Notes: a model not told the origin generated them from the letters alone. A DNA stretch of 64,000 nucleotides from Symbiodinium natans (GCA_905221605.1 CAJNDS010002263.1:213501-277500); one strand, 5' to 3'. Shown: positions 17,229 through 30,632, numbered from the stretch's first letter. Program-made: numbers and translations.

Positions 17229-19630
17229 GAGTGAGTGATATATCTATCCATCGCTCTATATCATAGGGTACCCCCCCCCCCCCCCCCCCACACAAAAAAA
17301 AATGCTCCAGAATGCATCCCCATGTTGCTTTTTGGGTTTGGATGTGACTTTATGCAGTGCCCTTCTCTGTATGCAAAGAGGCACCGGTTCGACATGTTCT
17401 GTCCAGTTGTGAAGCTGCAGCACAGAGGGACGTCCACATCCTGACGCGCCCGAACACGCACAAGAATCTAAGAATCTAGACATCCCCCAAGTGGGTTGAC
17501 ATGTCCTTGTTGAGGGTTGCTTCGGTGCCTTCCATTCCCAAAAAGCGCCAGCAGTGGACTTTTTCCCTGAGCATGCCGAAAACCCCTTGGGTCCATGCTG
17601 TGATGTAAGTCTCGGGGTTTGGGGTTAGGGTTTATTCAGTTCCAACTCTTTTGTTTTCTACTGTATTCAATTCTGTTCTTCTGCCTCGGGAATACTGTAC
17701 TTCTAAACTCTATTTCTCTTAATTCCAAGCAGGGCGCTCAATAAACCCCCGCCCCATGTGAACAAAACACCTGTTTCTCGTAGGAGATAGGAGTTGAGGT
17801 TATGCCCTAAACCCTAACCTGTCCCTACACCTCAAACCATACCCCTAAATCAAAAAAAATCCTAAACCCCGAGCCCTAAACACCTTCGGCTTTTTTTTTT
17901 TTCCGGCCTCGGGTTCCGAATCCTCGTGCCCTCAGGCCGGGTGATCGCCGGTTCGGCTGGCAGGAAGGGCGGGTGGGTTTCGGCGTTTCGGGGTTTGGAA
18001 TAAGGGTTTAGCCCCAAGCCCTACATATGGTGTCCTTTTGGAGCTGCTACTCAAAATCACTTTATGCCAGGTTATCAGGACCGTGCCGTTCCTTTACAGG
18101 CCCCAAGCTCCTAGAGCACTGATCTTTGTAGTAGAGCCGTTGTAAGCACCTGCAAGTCCTAGCTCGAAACTCAGAAGCAACACGAAACCTCAAGATTGGA
18201 TCCCTATAAACTCTCGGCCAGGATCCGCTTGCGGTGACTGCGGCGCTGACGGGTTTTCTGCTGTCGCACCCAAGCACGCACTTCGGGGTTGGGGTCTTTC
18301 GGGCCGTGCCGGGTGTACCCCTAGACCCTAGACCCTTGCTGTGTTTGGACTCGAAAACCCTGGATCCTTGCCTGCGTGTGCGCTAGTTGTGAGAGTCAAA
18401 CCCCAAACCCTAAACTCTAAACAGCGCCCTCTTCCATGTTTTTTGGGTGGGGGGGGGAGAGGGGGGGAATGTTGTGGGGTTCGACCTCAGGGTGTCGCCT
18501 GAACCGCTGCCCAGGATGTACCTGGTTCCGTACTGCGGGGGCAGGCTGGAGGCTGGGCAGCTCAGGGCTTTGGGTTTGCTTTTGAGAAGGCCTTGGTCGT
18601 TGGGCTCAGAAATAGGGATTATAGGGTTCGGGCTTAGTTGTCTTGTTGTGTCTCGCCGTCTCACTGTGGGAGGGTAGTTCACCCCTCCGTTCAGGACTTC
18701 CTCGGAGTCGGCTGCAGCAGTGCTTTCAACTTCTTTGACTGCGCCGCGGTGCTCAGTCGAGGGTTCGGAGTTCCACAGTAGGGTTTTGGTTTGGGGGCTC
18801 GAGAACCAAGGGAGGCGCACGCAAGCTGCTCGACGGTGTACTGTAGTGACCTGGCAGACTCGGATCCTCCAGCCATCTTCTGCTGAGCAGCTGAGGTAAA
18901 CAACGCGATCCTCATGCTTGGGGCACTAGCAAGCGCGGCCCTTGCTTATGTCGAAGCGGCATCTGTCAGGCGGAATTGAATGTCGTACGATGTCGGGTGT
19001 CTTTCAGCATGCTTCAGCATGCTTCAGCCAGAGGGCAACGAAGCGGCTGAAGCACCACCTCCCTAGGGGGTGAAGGAGGGTTGTTCTAACTCGGAGCCCC
19101 AATTTAGGCCATTCCCTCCAATCCCCATCCTGAAAGGCCGCCTGAAACCTCGGCCCGAAGGCTTCAAGCCCTAAACCCCAAACCCCAATCCCCAATCCCT
19201 AAACCCGAATCGCTGCCTAACTGACGCGCGGCCTGCAATCGCAGCTCAAGCCGATCCTTCCTTGCCCCCGCTGCGGGGAGGGGGGCCTCCTCCGAGCCCT
19301 GCGACCGTGGGGGCGGGCGCCCTGGAGTCCGAGAGATTCCGACTGCACTGAGCTGTTGAAGGGTTTAGGGTTTAAGGTTTTGGCTTTAGGGTTTAGGGTT
19401 TTAGGGAATAAGCCCCTGAACCCCGTCTGGGGATTTGAGGCTTGGTACTTGTAGGCTCGGCCCCAACGCCCTCATCCAAGCCCGACCCAGAGTTGCAGAA
19501 CCTCAAATCCTCCAACCCTCAACCCACTAAATCCCAGCTTGAAACTCCCTGTTCTTTAGTCGAGGCTTCCCCTCGGAGTCTGATTTTCTGGGGTTGAGGA
19601 GTTGAGAGGTAAGCCCAGTGAGGTGGAGAG
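17229..19630. other. Non-coding, repeat-rich DNA right of the retroelement
   Basis: The stretch holds a C19 tract (17271-17289) with an adjoining A run, scattered CCCTAAA/TTTAGGG variants and no convincing gene. A few GC-rich islands (for example 19240-19330) could be exons, but no frame or family stands out. Confidence 0.5.
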
Positions 19631-22212
19631 GTCAATGAAGTGCGCGGCGCAGCCCATGCGGCGGCTGCTGCTGATCGGCCCCTCGCAAAGGGTGTAGGGT
19701 TTAGGGTTTTAGGGTTAGGGTTTAGGGTTAGGGTTTAGGGTTTAGGTTTAGGGTAGTTGGCTAAGGGTAGTTGGCTGTTTCTTCGGCTTGCTTCGGGTTT
19801 AGGAAGTTGGGGTGGCATCTCGCCGAAGCCTACAACTGCTTCAGTCAGCTGCATAGTGGGCTAACGGCATTTCGGGGTTCGCCGTTCCGCCCTTGTCCTG
19901 TGTTCCGTCTTACACCTCCTAAAGCAAGATCTCAAGCTGTCAGATAAAGTACTTCGGCTGCCGTGGCCAGGAATGATGTCGATATCTGGGGTTTCGAAAG
20001 GACCCGGGAGTGTAGCCATGCTCCACATGAACTGTTTGTAACCGAGTTCCGGTTGATCTCTCGAGTGACCGGTCACGCTCATGGCCCAAAAGTGTGCAGT
20101 GCACAGTAAGCCCCCCATAGTCTAAAGCTCTCTCCTTGTCCCCTAAATCGATCACAGGCCCCGAAGGTGTAAGCCATAGAAGCACTCCTCATCTTGGGCT
20201 GCGTTGAGACCGGTCTCTAAACCCGCCATGCCTCAACCCAATAGCCTCGTGCCAGCAACAGCACGAGTGTTAGGAACTAAACTAAAATCCTAAGCCTAGT
20301 GTGGCAATTAAGGGGATTGGGCAAGAATCCCTGCGCCCTTAGAAGCCATAAAGCCCTGCACCCCATCCCTACATCCCACTTCAACAGAACGCCATGAGTT
20401 GCTAGGCCTTGCCCTGGGCGTCCGGCCCTCGGAGTCAGGGCTCCGATAGAGTGCACATGGGGCCTCCACTCCCTTCCCCAATGTGACTTACAGGCTGTTC
20501 GTAGTGGAATGAATTAAGGCTAACTGGTCCCCGTATTGATTGATCCCTCAAAGCGAAACGGGGGGGGGGGGGGGGGGGATGCAGATGTCACTTTTGCATG
20601 TGGGTTGAATTACTCGGGGGTTTGGGGGTTCAGGACAGCTACTTCATTGACTTGTTTTGGTTGTCGTTCTTCCGGTTCTGGCCTGTGTTGTGTGGCCTGC
20701 TTGGTAGGGCTGTTAGGGTTTAGGGTTTTTGTAAGGGCGATGAGTTCAGGGAGGCCCCCTACGCCCGAAACCCTCCAAGGTTCCTCAGCCCTAAACCCTA
20801 AACCCTAAACCCTAAGCACAGGTCTCATGCAGGAAGCTGACTTCTGAGAAGCGGCTCCCGACCGACTTCCTTCAGCTGGAGTCTTTGGCTGAGGAGCACA
20901 GGCACCTGAGATGTGGGGAGTTCTGCAGATAAGGCTTCCTGAAGACACCCCACAACAGGTGCTTTTTCAGCCAGCTTCTGGTTCTTTCATGCTTCTGGGT
21001 TCCTTAAGCTGATCAGGGTTCCTGAAGCTGATCATAAATCATGGGTACTCTTGCGCATCATGATCTCCTACACCCCCGAAACTGTACCTTGAGCACACAT
21101 GAGAAGCCCCCGTGCCTGCATTTTACGTAGTACGCCTCAGAACCGTAGCAGGGGTTTTACAACAAGAACTAACACGAGGTAGGCTTTTGGGTTCCCTTTC
21201 AAGATCCTCCATGCACGTCCCAGCCCTGCCATGGGTGGGCGTGACGCGTCGAAACCCGAAAGCCTAAACCCTAAACCCAGTTTGTGGACCTTTCCAACTC
21301 CTGACGCGTGAGCGGCGGCTCCTTATCCCCCGGGCTCCAGATCTCTCATCTGAACACTTCTGCCCTGCCTTGCCAAACCCCCAGGCCTGGAGCCTTAAAC
21401 TCGCCTCGACTAGGTATCATTTTCATCAATAGTACGAGCAAATACAACTACAGAAAAGGAATGCACAATAGTTTCTGCAATGATGGGAATTATAATCAGA
21501 GTCATCATAGTGATAGCAATTCCCATGGTCATTGGTGCCATCTTCCGCCCGAAAACGTGGCTTCTGTGCTGTTGAGAAACTGGTCGTCGGAATGAGGAGA
21601 GTCGGTTGCCCCAGCGGCTGCGCCGAATTTCTGCACCTGAAGCCCAACAAGCCCCTTAACCCTACACAAGTTGGTTACTCCAAGCCTACACGCCCCCCCC
21701 AAGCCCCTGAACCCGAATCCCAAGTCCTCCTTAGCAACAACAAGTAAAAGTCTCCAATGAAAAGGAGGGTGTTGTTGCAGGTCCTTCTTTGCGGCAGGTC
21801 GCCAGGACCCCCTCCTCAAGTTAGGGTTCAGGGTTAGGGGTTTATAGGGATTGGGGGGAGATGGTTCCCAGGAACGCTTAAATGGCGTAAAGGGGTTGAG
21901 GGGATGGTTCCCAGTATCGTTTTTGGTAGCACATTTACCAGGAAAAAACACCTCCGCCATTTACCAGGCAGCCAGAATTGGAACCCTCTACGGTGCAACC
22001 CTCATGAAGGGCTGAACCCTAAACCCCAAACCCTAAACCCTAGCCCTAAACCCCAAACCCTAAACCCTAAACCCTATCATCCTCGTGGAGCCCTTCGGGT
22101 TGATGGGCTGAGGGCCTAGGCTCGAGAAGTGTGATCTTGAACACCTTGAAAAGCAGGGCAGCTGTAGCCCAGAAGGGGTTTAGGATTTAGGGTTTAGGGT
22201 TTTAGGGAGTGC

Positions 22213-22256
<44 letters not shown>

Positions 22257-23375
22257 GCGAGGGTTTTGGAGAGAGAGGGTTTTAGGATTTTAGGGTGTTG
22301 GGGTTTAAGGATTTTAGGGTTTTGGTCTTGACGACAATTTTGTTTCGACAGCTCGTCGAGTTGTCGTGTCCAGGAGCACCGAACCAGGATGGACAGCTAC
22401 AGGAGCCTCCGGCGCCTTGGCGACACATGGCAACGGAGGCGCAATGGAGGCCGACCCCGTACGTTTAGAGGTTGTATGTTAGGGCTTGGGGTTTGTTAGG
22501 AATAAACAGTCTCAGCTCAGGCAAACCATCACGAAGCTGGGCAACCAGGCAAGATGCGCAGCAGTAGGGTTTTTATTGGAGTTCGGGCGAGGAAGAAGAG
22601 AGACAGAGTTGACCCAACACTGCTGCGTGAAAGTTTGACTTGGTGTTGGGGAGTTCTACCCCAGCCATGAAAGCGTGGTCGAGCACATCGGGGGTAGTTG
22701 CCCAGACGGGCTTACAAGTTGGATGGACCTCATTTTGGGTTTGCCGATGTGTTGGCAGTGCCGCAACGTCATGAAACCCCTAAGCCACCATCACCCGCTC
22801 GAATGCAGCCGTAAATCGGGGTCTTGCCGCAGTATCCCTAAATTCCGGCAGTGTCACTGCGCGGCCCAGTCATGCCTGAAAATAACTTAGGGATTTGGGG
22901 ATTTTCGATTTTGTGGGTTTCAAGATAGAACTGGGGGGTTTTGGGCTTAGGGTGCTTTAAGAATACTCTCGCGAGGCGCACCCCGGCGACGGAGCCAGCT
23001 TGGCCGTCTACGTCGACTCGGCGCTCCTCTTGCAGTGTCGGTTTTAGTGGATGTCAGGTTCATTTGAGCAAAAAAAGGTTTGGTTAGCGTCGTACACGCC
23101 AAGCGCGAAAGCCACTCGACACCGCAAGCAGCTTGCTCAAAAAGGTCTTGACGTCTCTCCCAGTTCTGGAGCAGAGCGGCTTCATCTGCCGTGATTCTCT
23201 CAAACCTTTAAAATCAGCGCCGAGAGCACATGCGGAACCCGAACCCTCGAAACCCTAAAGCGCACGAGCAACCGCTGGAGGTGAAGAACCTGCTCAACAC
23301 GTCGATGGTCCAAGCCATCCACTCCCAGTTCGAGGCTGGGCTGCTTCTTTGCTTTCGCTCCCGAAAGCACCTGCA
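19631..23375 (+). other. Isolated exon-like islands of unrecognised plus-strand gene(s)
   Basis: Short GC-rich, stop-free islands preceded by AG occur near 19631-19690, 20837-20920, 22353-22460, 22972-23034 and 23262-23375. Example peptides are KRLPTDFLQLESLAEEH, YSREAHPGDGASLAVYVDSA and LEVKNLLNTSMVQAIHSQFE. Several are flanked by CCCTAAA repeats upstream or TTTAGGG downstream, as in the recognised genes. I recognise no family, and frame and joins are uncertain. Confidence 0.35.
22215..22262. repeat. (GA)n then (GAGC)n microsatellite
   Basis: Perfect GA dinucleotides followed by GAGC/GCGA tetramers. Confidence 0.9.
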
Positions 23376-23847
23376 GGGTTGTTGGTTTAGGGTTTAGGGA
23401 GTATGGGGGACGTCGCGAGAGGCCTGTTGCAAAAGGGACTACTTGCGCTAAGCAGAGTTTTGCACGCAGCACAGCCTGGCAGCAAAGAAGCCCAGTAGCA
23501 GAAAAGGACTTCTTGTGCATCAAAGGCTCGTGTTGTGCATGCCATGTTTGCTCATGACCTGCCCGGCCGAAGCAGCAAGCCCGGCTGCAAAAAAAAAGGA
23601 TTACTTGTAGACTTGTCCCACATGTTCAGCTTCAAAAAGGACTACTTGTATGTACCAGGGCTTGACAGGGCAACAGAAACTAGTAAAAACACGGGGTTGG
23701 TCTAAACCATGATCCCTAGAGGCTTCTATTTGGGGTAGTCAGAGAGGGACAACATATTTGGCGAACTGCCATGCAAAGACCTTGTAGGGTGCACTGTCCC
23801 TCACCTCCGACCCTAGGAACCTACAACAAGCGTCATAAAAACTCAAC

Positions 23848-23947
23848 TTGGGATGCTCCCCCTTGTACTAACAGTCCTTAATGGGGATTCTAATGGTGGT
23901 ACTATAATGCCCATGAAGGACTGTTAGAAAAAGGGGGGTCATCCCAA
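23848..23947. mobile_element. MITE-like palindromic element, 100 bp
   Basis: The ends are TTGGGATG...CATCCCAA. Inside, CTAACAGTCCTT is perfectly inverted as AAGGACTGTTAG. A diverged copy lies at 60113. It has no coding capacity. Confidence 0.65.
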
Positions 23948-24096
23948 ATCTCAACATTCAAAGCAGCAGGTTGCCCTTGCCCAAGATACTGCCAGGCGAG
24001 GCAAGACCTTCCTCTAACAGAAGCCTCGAACTCCTGCGCCCGAATTGGTCTAAAGTCCTTGCTGAAGCAACGCTAAACCCTAAGCCCTAAACCCAG

Positions 24097-26912
24097 CAAG
24101 GCCGACAAAGAGATCTTGAAGAGGGCCGCCAAGAGCGCTCTGTCTGACTCGGATTTAGGGTTTATAGGGTTTAGGGTAGGTCCTCGGGACATCTTGCATT
24201 GCCTTTCAATGGGTTTTTGAGAGGATCTTTCTGATGCTTATTTTCAAGAGGGGTGTCAATGGCCGACCTTGCCCCCAAGCCGGGAAGCGTCCCGGCTTCG
24301 GGTTTATACACACAGGGTACAGGGTCTCCTGTCCAGAGCCCTGATGCAAAAATGGGTTTAGGGTCCTTTGTTGAAAACTCTGCAGTTTAGAGTCTGCAAG
24401 TTACCAGGCGTAGGGTTTGGAGGCTGAGGCCCGCCTTGTTCATGGCAGGTTTCCACCCTGTCGAGACATCGTATTGACGTTTGGCATTACCTCTTGGTCC
24501 AGAGATCCGCGCCACCTGAATTCTGGCGCTGCGGGCCTCTCCTACTAAATTCCCATACCCTGAAGAATCTGTGGGACCTCTGACGCGCGACTGGACTACG
24601 AGGTTTTGCCATCCATGTGGTCAGTTCTCCACCTCTAAATCATGGAAATCATGGCTCCCCTTTCGGGGGTCCCTGTCATGTTCTAATCCTGTCTCCTATC
24701 GAATGAGAATTCTTCGAGAAGGAATCCTGATGCCGAGAACTGACGGGTGGTCTAGCGGAAATCCTGGAACTGAACTTGCGCAAAGCCCTAGCCCTTCCAG
24801 CCGAAGCTGGGAGGTACCTGAAACCCTAAATTTAAGCCCTAAACCCTAAACCCTAAACCCTAAACCCTAAACCCTAAACCCTAAACCCTAAACCCAGGCT
24901 TCTCCTTGTGCGACACAATCCTGGACGCTGCGCTGGAGCATCCGAACGCCATCCGAGAAGGGACGGGCCAGCAGCTTGTCTGGCGGGGGTATAGGGTTTA
25001 GGGCACTAGGGGCTCAGCTATGCCTAAACCCTATACACCCGGCAGTGCTGCGACTAGTCGGTTTCAGCAAACCCCGGAGGCAAGAAGGGTTTGGAGCTTT
25101 GCTCTAAACGGCAGACACAGCAGCAGAATCGATCTTGAAGCCATGGGCCCAAGACAATGCCCGTCGCTCACCCTGAAAGATCCCGGAAGCAACCGCCAAG
25201 ACTCTTAAAAGAGCCGACATGGTTTAGGGTTTAGGGTATAGGTTGTTGGCTCGGTTTGCAGGATTTCATGGCTCGGGGGAGTTAAGGGTCCCCATTATAT
25301 GCCTCGCTACTACATGCCCTTTACGCCACTATGTAGGGACCCTAAACCCTAAACCCTAAACCCTAAACCCTAAACCCTAAACCCTAAACCCTAGTATGTT
25401 TCGGGGCTTCTTGGGTTTAGAGCTTTGGGCATGCCGTGGCCCAGGATGATAGCTTTGGCAGCCCCAAAAAAGCTGGAACAATAGACCCTCGAATGCTTGG
25501 TATAAGAAGGGTGATCAGGGGATGGGCTCATTATTCAAAAGAAAAAAAGGGTTGAGAGAGAGTCTTTAGGCCTGACCCTGTTCGACAGGTACCGCGGCCT
25601 TGCCAGGCTAAAGGTCAAGCACAACGAGTGCCGCGGACGATGCCAGGCTGAGTGGGGGCTGACGCGGGAGAGTTTGTGGGAGCAAGTCACCGTGGGGACG
25701 ATGGGTTCACCCTGTCATGTTGGCGGCAAGCTCAGAATCAGCTGGACGGCTTCTCAGCAAGGACTGTTGGAATTCGGTAACCTGTGTAGTTAACCCCTCC
25801 AAGGGTTTTCCAAACCCTCAGCCCTGAACCCTAAACGAGAGAACTGCGCGCCCAGCCCTAAACCATGAACCAATGTCGGAGTGGCTGGCTTCTTCCATGC
25901 TCAGCTATCTCGAATCTCCACAATGAATCGGAATCGCGACTCTAGCTGAGGACAGGAAGAGAAGAAGATCCAGTACGACATGTGCAACGACCAGATCTTC
26001 GACTGCACCATAAGGGGCAGTATTGCCTTTGAGGGAGCCGTCGGGGTCTTTAGAGTTCTCTCAAGTTCACACATAGCCCCTACTTATCCGTAAACCTCCA
26101 ATACAGGTTAAAGGTTTTGCAGTCGGCTTCAGCTGGAGTAGGCTGTTTTGCTCGTTGACGTACAATGCAATCAGTACACCATCATGTCTCCAGGATGTCG
26201 TCAGTTGTGCCCTAAACCCTAAACTTGAACCCTAAACCCTAAACCCTAAATGAAGTTTCATCCGGATGGGCATGTATCGCGTGGGCTTCCCGACTCCCTC
26301 AGGCTGTGTAAGCCGCATGCCCTCAATTGGCGTAGGGAACTCATTTAGGACCTTGACAGTCTGAGAGCTTTAACCTCCCAACTCCCTACCGACGCACGCC
26401 CCGCGAAGGAAAGAGAACGAGAAGCAGCTGATGACTGCCTCATGCGAGCAGAACTTTACCAAGCCACTCGGCATAATTGAGAAGGCTGCGTCTTTTGGGG
26501 GGGAAATATTTGCACCAGACCTCGGCACGCTTCTTCCCTCTTCCCATAGCCCCTCAGACACAATGAAGCAACCCCAAACTCCAAAACCCAACCCTAACCC
26601 CAAAACCCAAACCCTAAACCTTCGTCCGCGGCTAGGCGGGTGGCAGAAGTTCGTGCCAAACTCGGGGTTTAGGACAAGTGACCGATGCCAGTCAATTTGC
26701 CCACTTTCTGAGGCCCCGAGAGGCCCGGACGTTTTGAGGAATTCGGGGTCCATAGCTCTCAGGGTTTAGGAGTTCAGGGTCTGAGGGCTAAACCCTAAAC
26801 CCTTAGCCCCCAAGCTACGGACCCCCTCCAGGGCCCTCTCAACAGCTCAACTGCCTGCGCATAGGTTCTACAGCAAGGTGGACGCTCGACGGCACACCGT
26901 GGGCCTCTGCTT
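24097..26912 (+). CDS. Partial multi-exon gene of unknown function
   Basis: Five islands can be joined in one frame at AG acceptors: 24097-24151 (KADKEILKRAAKSALSDS), 24898-24985 (FSLCDTILDAALEHPNA, then GQQLVWR), 25589-about 25704 (YRGLARLKVKHNECRGRCQ, then LTRESLWEQV), 25956-26020 (EEKKIQYDMCNDQIFDCTIR) and 26865-about 26912 (FYSKVDARRHTVGLC). The 25956-26020 exon ends in phase 2 and the next supplies the missing base. CCCTAAA arrays directly precede the acceptors at 24097 and 24898 (AAACCCAG), and TTTAGGG follows both exons. The ends of the gene were not found. The peptides match no family I know, so no function is given; joins are inferred from codon sense and phase only. Confidence 0.4.
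24836..24895. repeat. Telomere-like array (CCCTAAA)n before an exon
   Basis: About eight copies run directly into AAACCCAG, which serves as the acceptor of the exon at 24898. Confidence 0.85.
25339..25393. repeat. Telomere-like array (CCCTAAA)n
   Basis: About eight perfect heptamers lie between the unrecognised exons at 24898 and 25589. Confidence 0.85.
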
Positions 26913-28074
26913 TTCATCATGGGGTTGGGAGGGAACCTTGTGGGTGACAGCTCTGGGTATCGGACTCTTTTCCCGGACTGGTGTGGAGAGTATTGTGCTA
27001 ACCCCAGGCCCTGCACCCTAAATTTCCCCTCAGCCCGAAATCCTGAGTTTCGGAATCCTTCCCTGCGAGAGTCGAAACCATCAGAACACAGAGCCGCTGG
27101 CCTCAAAGTTCGACATCCAAGCCCTAGATCTATCTAGGGCCTCAGGGTTTAGGATACCGTAAGCCCTAAGCCCTAAGCCCTAAGCCCTAAACCCTAAACC
27201 CTAAACCCTAAACCCTAAACCCTAAACCCTAAACCCTAAACCCTAAACCCTAAACCCTAAACCCTAAACCCTAAACCAAGGCAGAGTGAGCGGCTAAAAC
27301 CCTAAACCGAAAGAACCCTAAACCCTAAACCCGACGACAACCCCCCTGGGCCGCCAGGGTGCGACTACCACGGGCCAGTGGGAAGCCACGTCTCTTGGCA
27401 GATGTGTCCACGAAAGCTCGTGGGCCAAGCCTTAATAAAACTCCCTAAACCCCTATACCCTGAACCACAGGGAAAGGGTTTCGGAGGATGCTGCCACCTT
27501 ACCACCTTTGAGTTTGAGGTGCAGAGCGCTAGCTCAAAACCAACATGAGGTGCGACACAAAGCAGTCCACCTACCAGCAGAATCCTCCTGCAGACATCGC
27601 GCTGATCCACCAGCATCCCGGCTTGAAACGTGCTGTGGAGAACAGTGACTGATGGCGGTTCTCCACATGATGCAACATGATTGCAACTGTCGCCCGACAT
27701 GTGCTGTGTAACACTGTGGCCCCGGGGCTTGGTTCCCGACGCGTTGTTAAAACACCCACATGCGGTGTTGTCATCGCTTCTGACCGAGTCCCTCCATTGG
27801 CACGGTCGACGTGGAAGGCCCATGGTTTTGTTTCCTCAGGGCCGACGTAGGATGGGTGGGTATTTGGGAGCCGGGGGAGAAATTGCGAGCTGGGGTTAGC
27901 TCTTTGGCGAAATGGGCAGCGAACGTTTCGATATGTCTTGTTGCCGTTGTGGTTCAAAAGCTGTCTTCATCAAGATCTGGTGAAGCATTTGCGAAGAGCC
28001 TTGGAGCAACAAATGCGGATAAGCAAGATACATGCCTTATGTTCTACGCGCAAGCGGACATGCAAACTTAGCAT
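26913..28074. other. Intergenic/intronic DNA with the longest telomere-like array
   Basis: The stretch contains the CCCTAAA array at about 27160-27277 and further short copies to 27330. No convincing exon is seen. Open frames on both strands at 27365-27957 look fortuitous. Confidence 0.5.
27160..27277. repeat. Telomere-like array (CCCTAAA/CCCTAAG)n
   Basis: About 16 tandem heptamers, four CCCTAAG then CCCTAAA. This is the longest array in the window and is interstitial. Confidence 0.9.
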
Positions 28075-29327
28075 ATGGCAGTTGCAGCGTCAGAGGAATG
28101 GGTGGGTGAGGACATCTGTCTCTTCCCGTGCGAAGACATCGAGCCAGAGCCGGGAGAAGCACTTGGTCATGAGCAGTTCGATGTCGAGCTCATGAAGGCA
28201 TGCTGCGTCCATGTGGGCCCACACCAAGTGAAGCTCTACATGGCCAAGCAGCGAGCTGACGACTTGTCCCCGGACGACCTGGGCCTTCGAATCTGGCCAG
28301 GAACGCACGCGATGGCCTTCCTGCTTCGTGCTTTGTTAGGAGAAGTTCTTCTGCATTTTCAGAACCCCAGAAACTTGAGCCTTTTTCGTGTATGTAAGAC
28401 CTGCAGAGCTGGCATTAAGGCTTCTGGGGCTTGAGCGCCAGGGTGCCCTGGCTGGTCGCTCTGTGCTCGACGTGGGCTGCGGGACCGGATTCATTGGCAT
28501 CCTGGCGCAGAAAGCTGGCTGCGCCGAGTCTGTTCTGTCGGACCGACCTGGGCGTGCTCTGTCCACGGCTCGGATCAATGCCCTGGCGAATTCCGGAAGG
28601 GACCCGGACACAATCCAGGTCAGGGAGCTGTCGTGGGGCCCAGGCAGCGTGGACGAGACGGAGGGCGCCGTCTACAGCCTCTTGCTGCTGTCTGAAGTGT
28701 TGTATGTGGCGCAGCCCACATGTGTCCCCTGGAGCCTCGACGAAGAGGATGTGGAAGCCCTCGCCAAGCTTACAAAGTTGAAGCTGAGTCCCGAGGGAGA
28801 TGCCTACATCACATATGGGAATCTGAGTCGCCCTCGGAGCAGATTTTGTTCTTCAAACCACGGTACCTACGGTACTAGCTGTAGCCCCCAGTTGCAACAA
28901 ATAGTTCGCCCCTAGCTACATTCCTAGAAGCAGCCTTCCCTCTAAAACCCTAAATCCCTACTAAAAGCCCTCGCTGAGCAGCCGAGGAACCGAGAGGCGG
29001 GCGGTACCGAGCTGGTCCAGGCGGTCGCCGAGGCTGTTGGGCTCAGTTTCCGGGAGCTGCCCCTGGAGACTGGGCAGGCTTGGGATTTGATTTTATTTGG
29101 GGTTTTGGGGTTTTGGGGGGTTTTAGTGTTGTTTCTGTTTAGGAAATTTTAAGTACAAGTGTTTCCCTTCCGGGGGTAAGGAGAGGAAGGTCGTCGGAGG
29201 GTTTTAAGGGTCCGAAAATCTAGAACCCAGACCCTAAACCCTAAACCCTGGCCAGTCTTAGGATAGCATCGTCCCTGAGGAGGTCCTCGAGGGCCCGATG
29301 CTGGGCCGATTTCATGGGGCAGGGTAG
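28075..29327 (+). CDS. Family-16 (METTL21-like) SAM-dependent methyltransferase, four exons
   Basis: Exons 28075-28327, 28407-28829, 28968-29077 and 29262-29327 join to 283 codons plus a TAG. The start ATG follows an in-frame stop. The protein has the family's LGLRIWPGTHAMAFLL segment, SAM motif I LDVGCGTGFIGI (exon 2), a following acidic strand with SDRPGRALSTARINALAN, LLLSEVLYV, and a C-terminal ELVQAVAEAVGLSFRELPLE. Members of Methyltransf_16 methylate protein lysines such as those of chaperones or elongation factors; the substrate here is unknown. Introns use GT-AG, GC-AG and GC-AG. Exon 2/3 ends share GCCCTCG. CCCTAAA repeats precede the last two exons. Exon joins were chosen by phase, AG acceptors and family sense; the third junction is the least certain. 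Confidence 0.75.
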
Positions 29328-30546
29328 CTGCAGCAATAGTCGTAGATCATAATCCTACTAGCTGAACGAGCACACACTACACTTTGTCTGGGTCCTTGTT
29401 GGTTATATTTTTGCATCTTAGTCCTATTAAATTCCCAATAAGGAACAATGGTAGATGTTTATATGACCCCAACAAGGAAGCAGTTTTGTGGTACTATAAC
29501 GCCCTATAGACCTGAAAGTGTACACTATGTGGGGCTTAGGAACTCAGCAGCTAAGTAGTCACTAGGCCCTCGGGATATTGCATCCCTTATTGGGTTTAAG
29601 AGGATCAAGTTTAAGAACATTTTCCGGAGGGTCTTCAGGGCCATAAGAGATCATAGTATCGCAATTAGTAGTAAATAACTAATGATATTTGGGATTACGA
29701 TATTAGGGATACCTTTCTTGGGTCCTTATTCTAAGGGGATCCTACTATTTGGGGGTCTGTTTGGGGGTCCCCTATTTTCCCAATGGTGCCTACTCTTCGG
29801 CTCCAAGAGTGCTCGAGGCACACGGTGGCCCTGCGCCGAGTGCGGGTCTTTCACCTCCGTCACGCCCCCGGCCGCTGAAGAAAAGTGCGCATTGGCCCTC
29901 GGACTCCCTTCGCTCCAGCGCCGCATGTGATCCACTTCCCCCTACTTGCGACATGCTCCTCCTGCCGTGCTACTACTGCTTGAAACATCTGCGGGAGGGT
30001 ATGGGTGTTTAGATCAATCCCGAAACCCGAAGCATCCTAGCCCCAAATCCCAAATCCTTAGACATAAACTCCAAACATTAGCCAAGAACACCTTGCCTTC
30101 CTTCAAGAGTCGAGACGTGGGGCTTGATGCCGACCCAAAACCCCAAGCCCTCCTCTCCCTTCAGAGCCGGCAACCTGCGAGTTTGTAGGTTGCCCAAGGG
30201 TTTAAGGGTTTAGGGTTTAGAGTTTAGGGTTTAGGGTTTAGGATCCTGTAAGATCCGCAAGAACGTAGGTGTTGGGTTTTGAGGCAAGTCACAGCCTTTC
30301 AACCGATCGTCAAAAGGGTCGACCTGGTTTCAACTTCCGTGTCCTTGGAAAATGTTGACCACTACTCGGTGGGGGGTATCAGGAGGGGCGTGTTGGCAAT
30401 GAGTTTTGGGGCTGTGGGTTTGCGTGGGTACCTCACAGACCATGTGCCTTCAGATGCTTAACTCTAACAGAATAGGGGCTAAACCCTTGAATCTTGAAGC
30501 CGACAAACACTGCGCAGGCTACCTCATCGAGCAGTTCGACTACTTC

Positions 30547-30632
30547 TCGACCATGGTGTTGCCACCTCAGACTCGGACGCATTGCCATTACCATTACTAC
30601 TACCCTGCAGCCCTGAAGCCCTCGACCATGGT
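30547..30632. repeat. 11-bp direct repeat flanking 64 bp inside an open frame
   Basis: TCGACCATGGT occurs at 30547-30557 and 30622-30632, exactly 75 bp apart. The frame is open across both copies. This looks like a target duplication around a short inserted or intronic segment. Confidence 0.6.
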
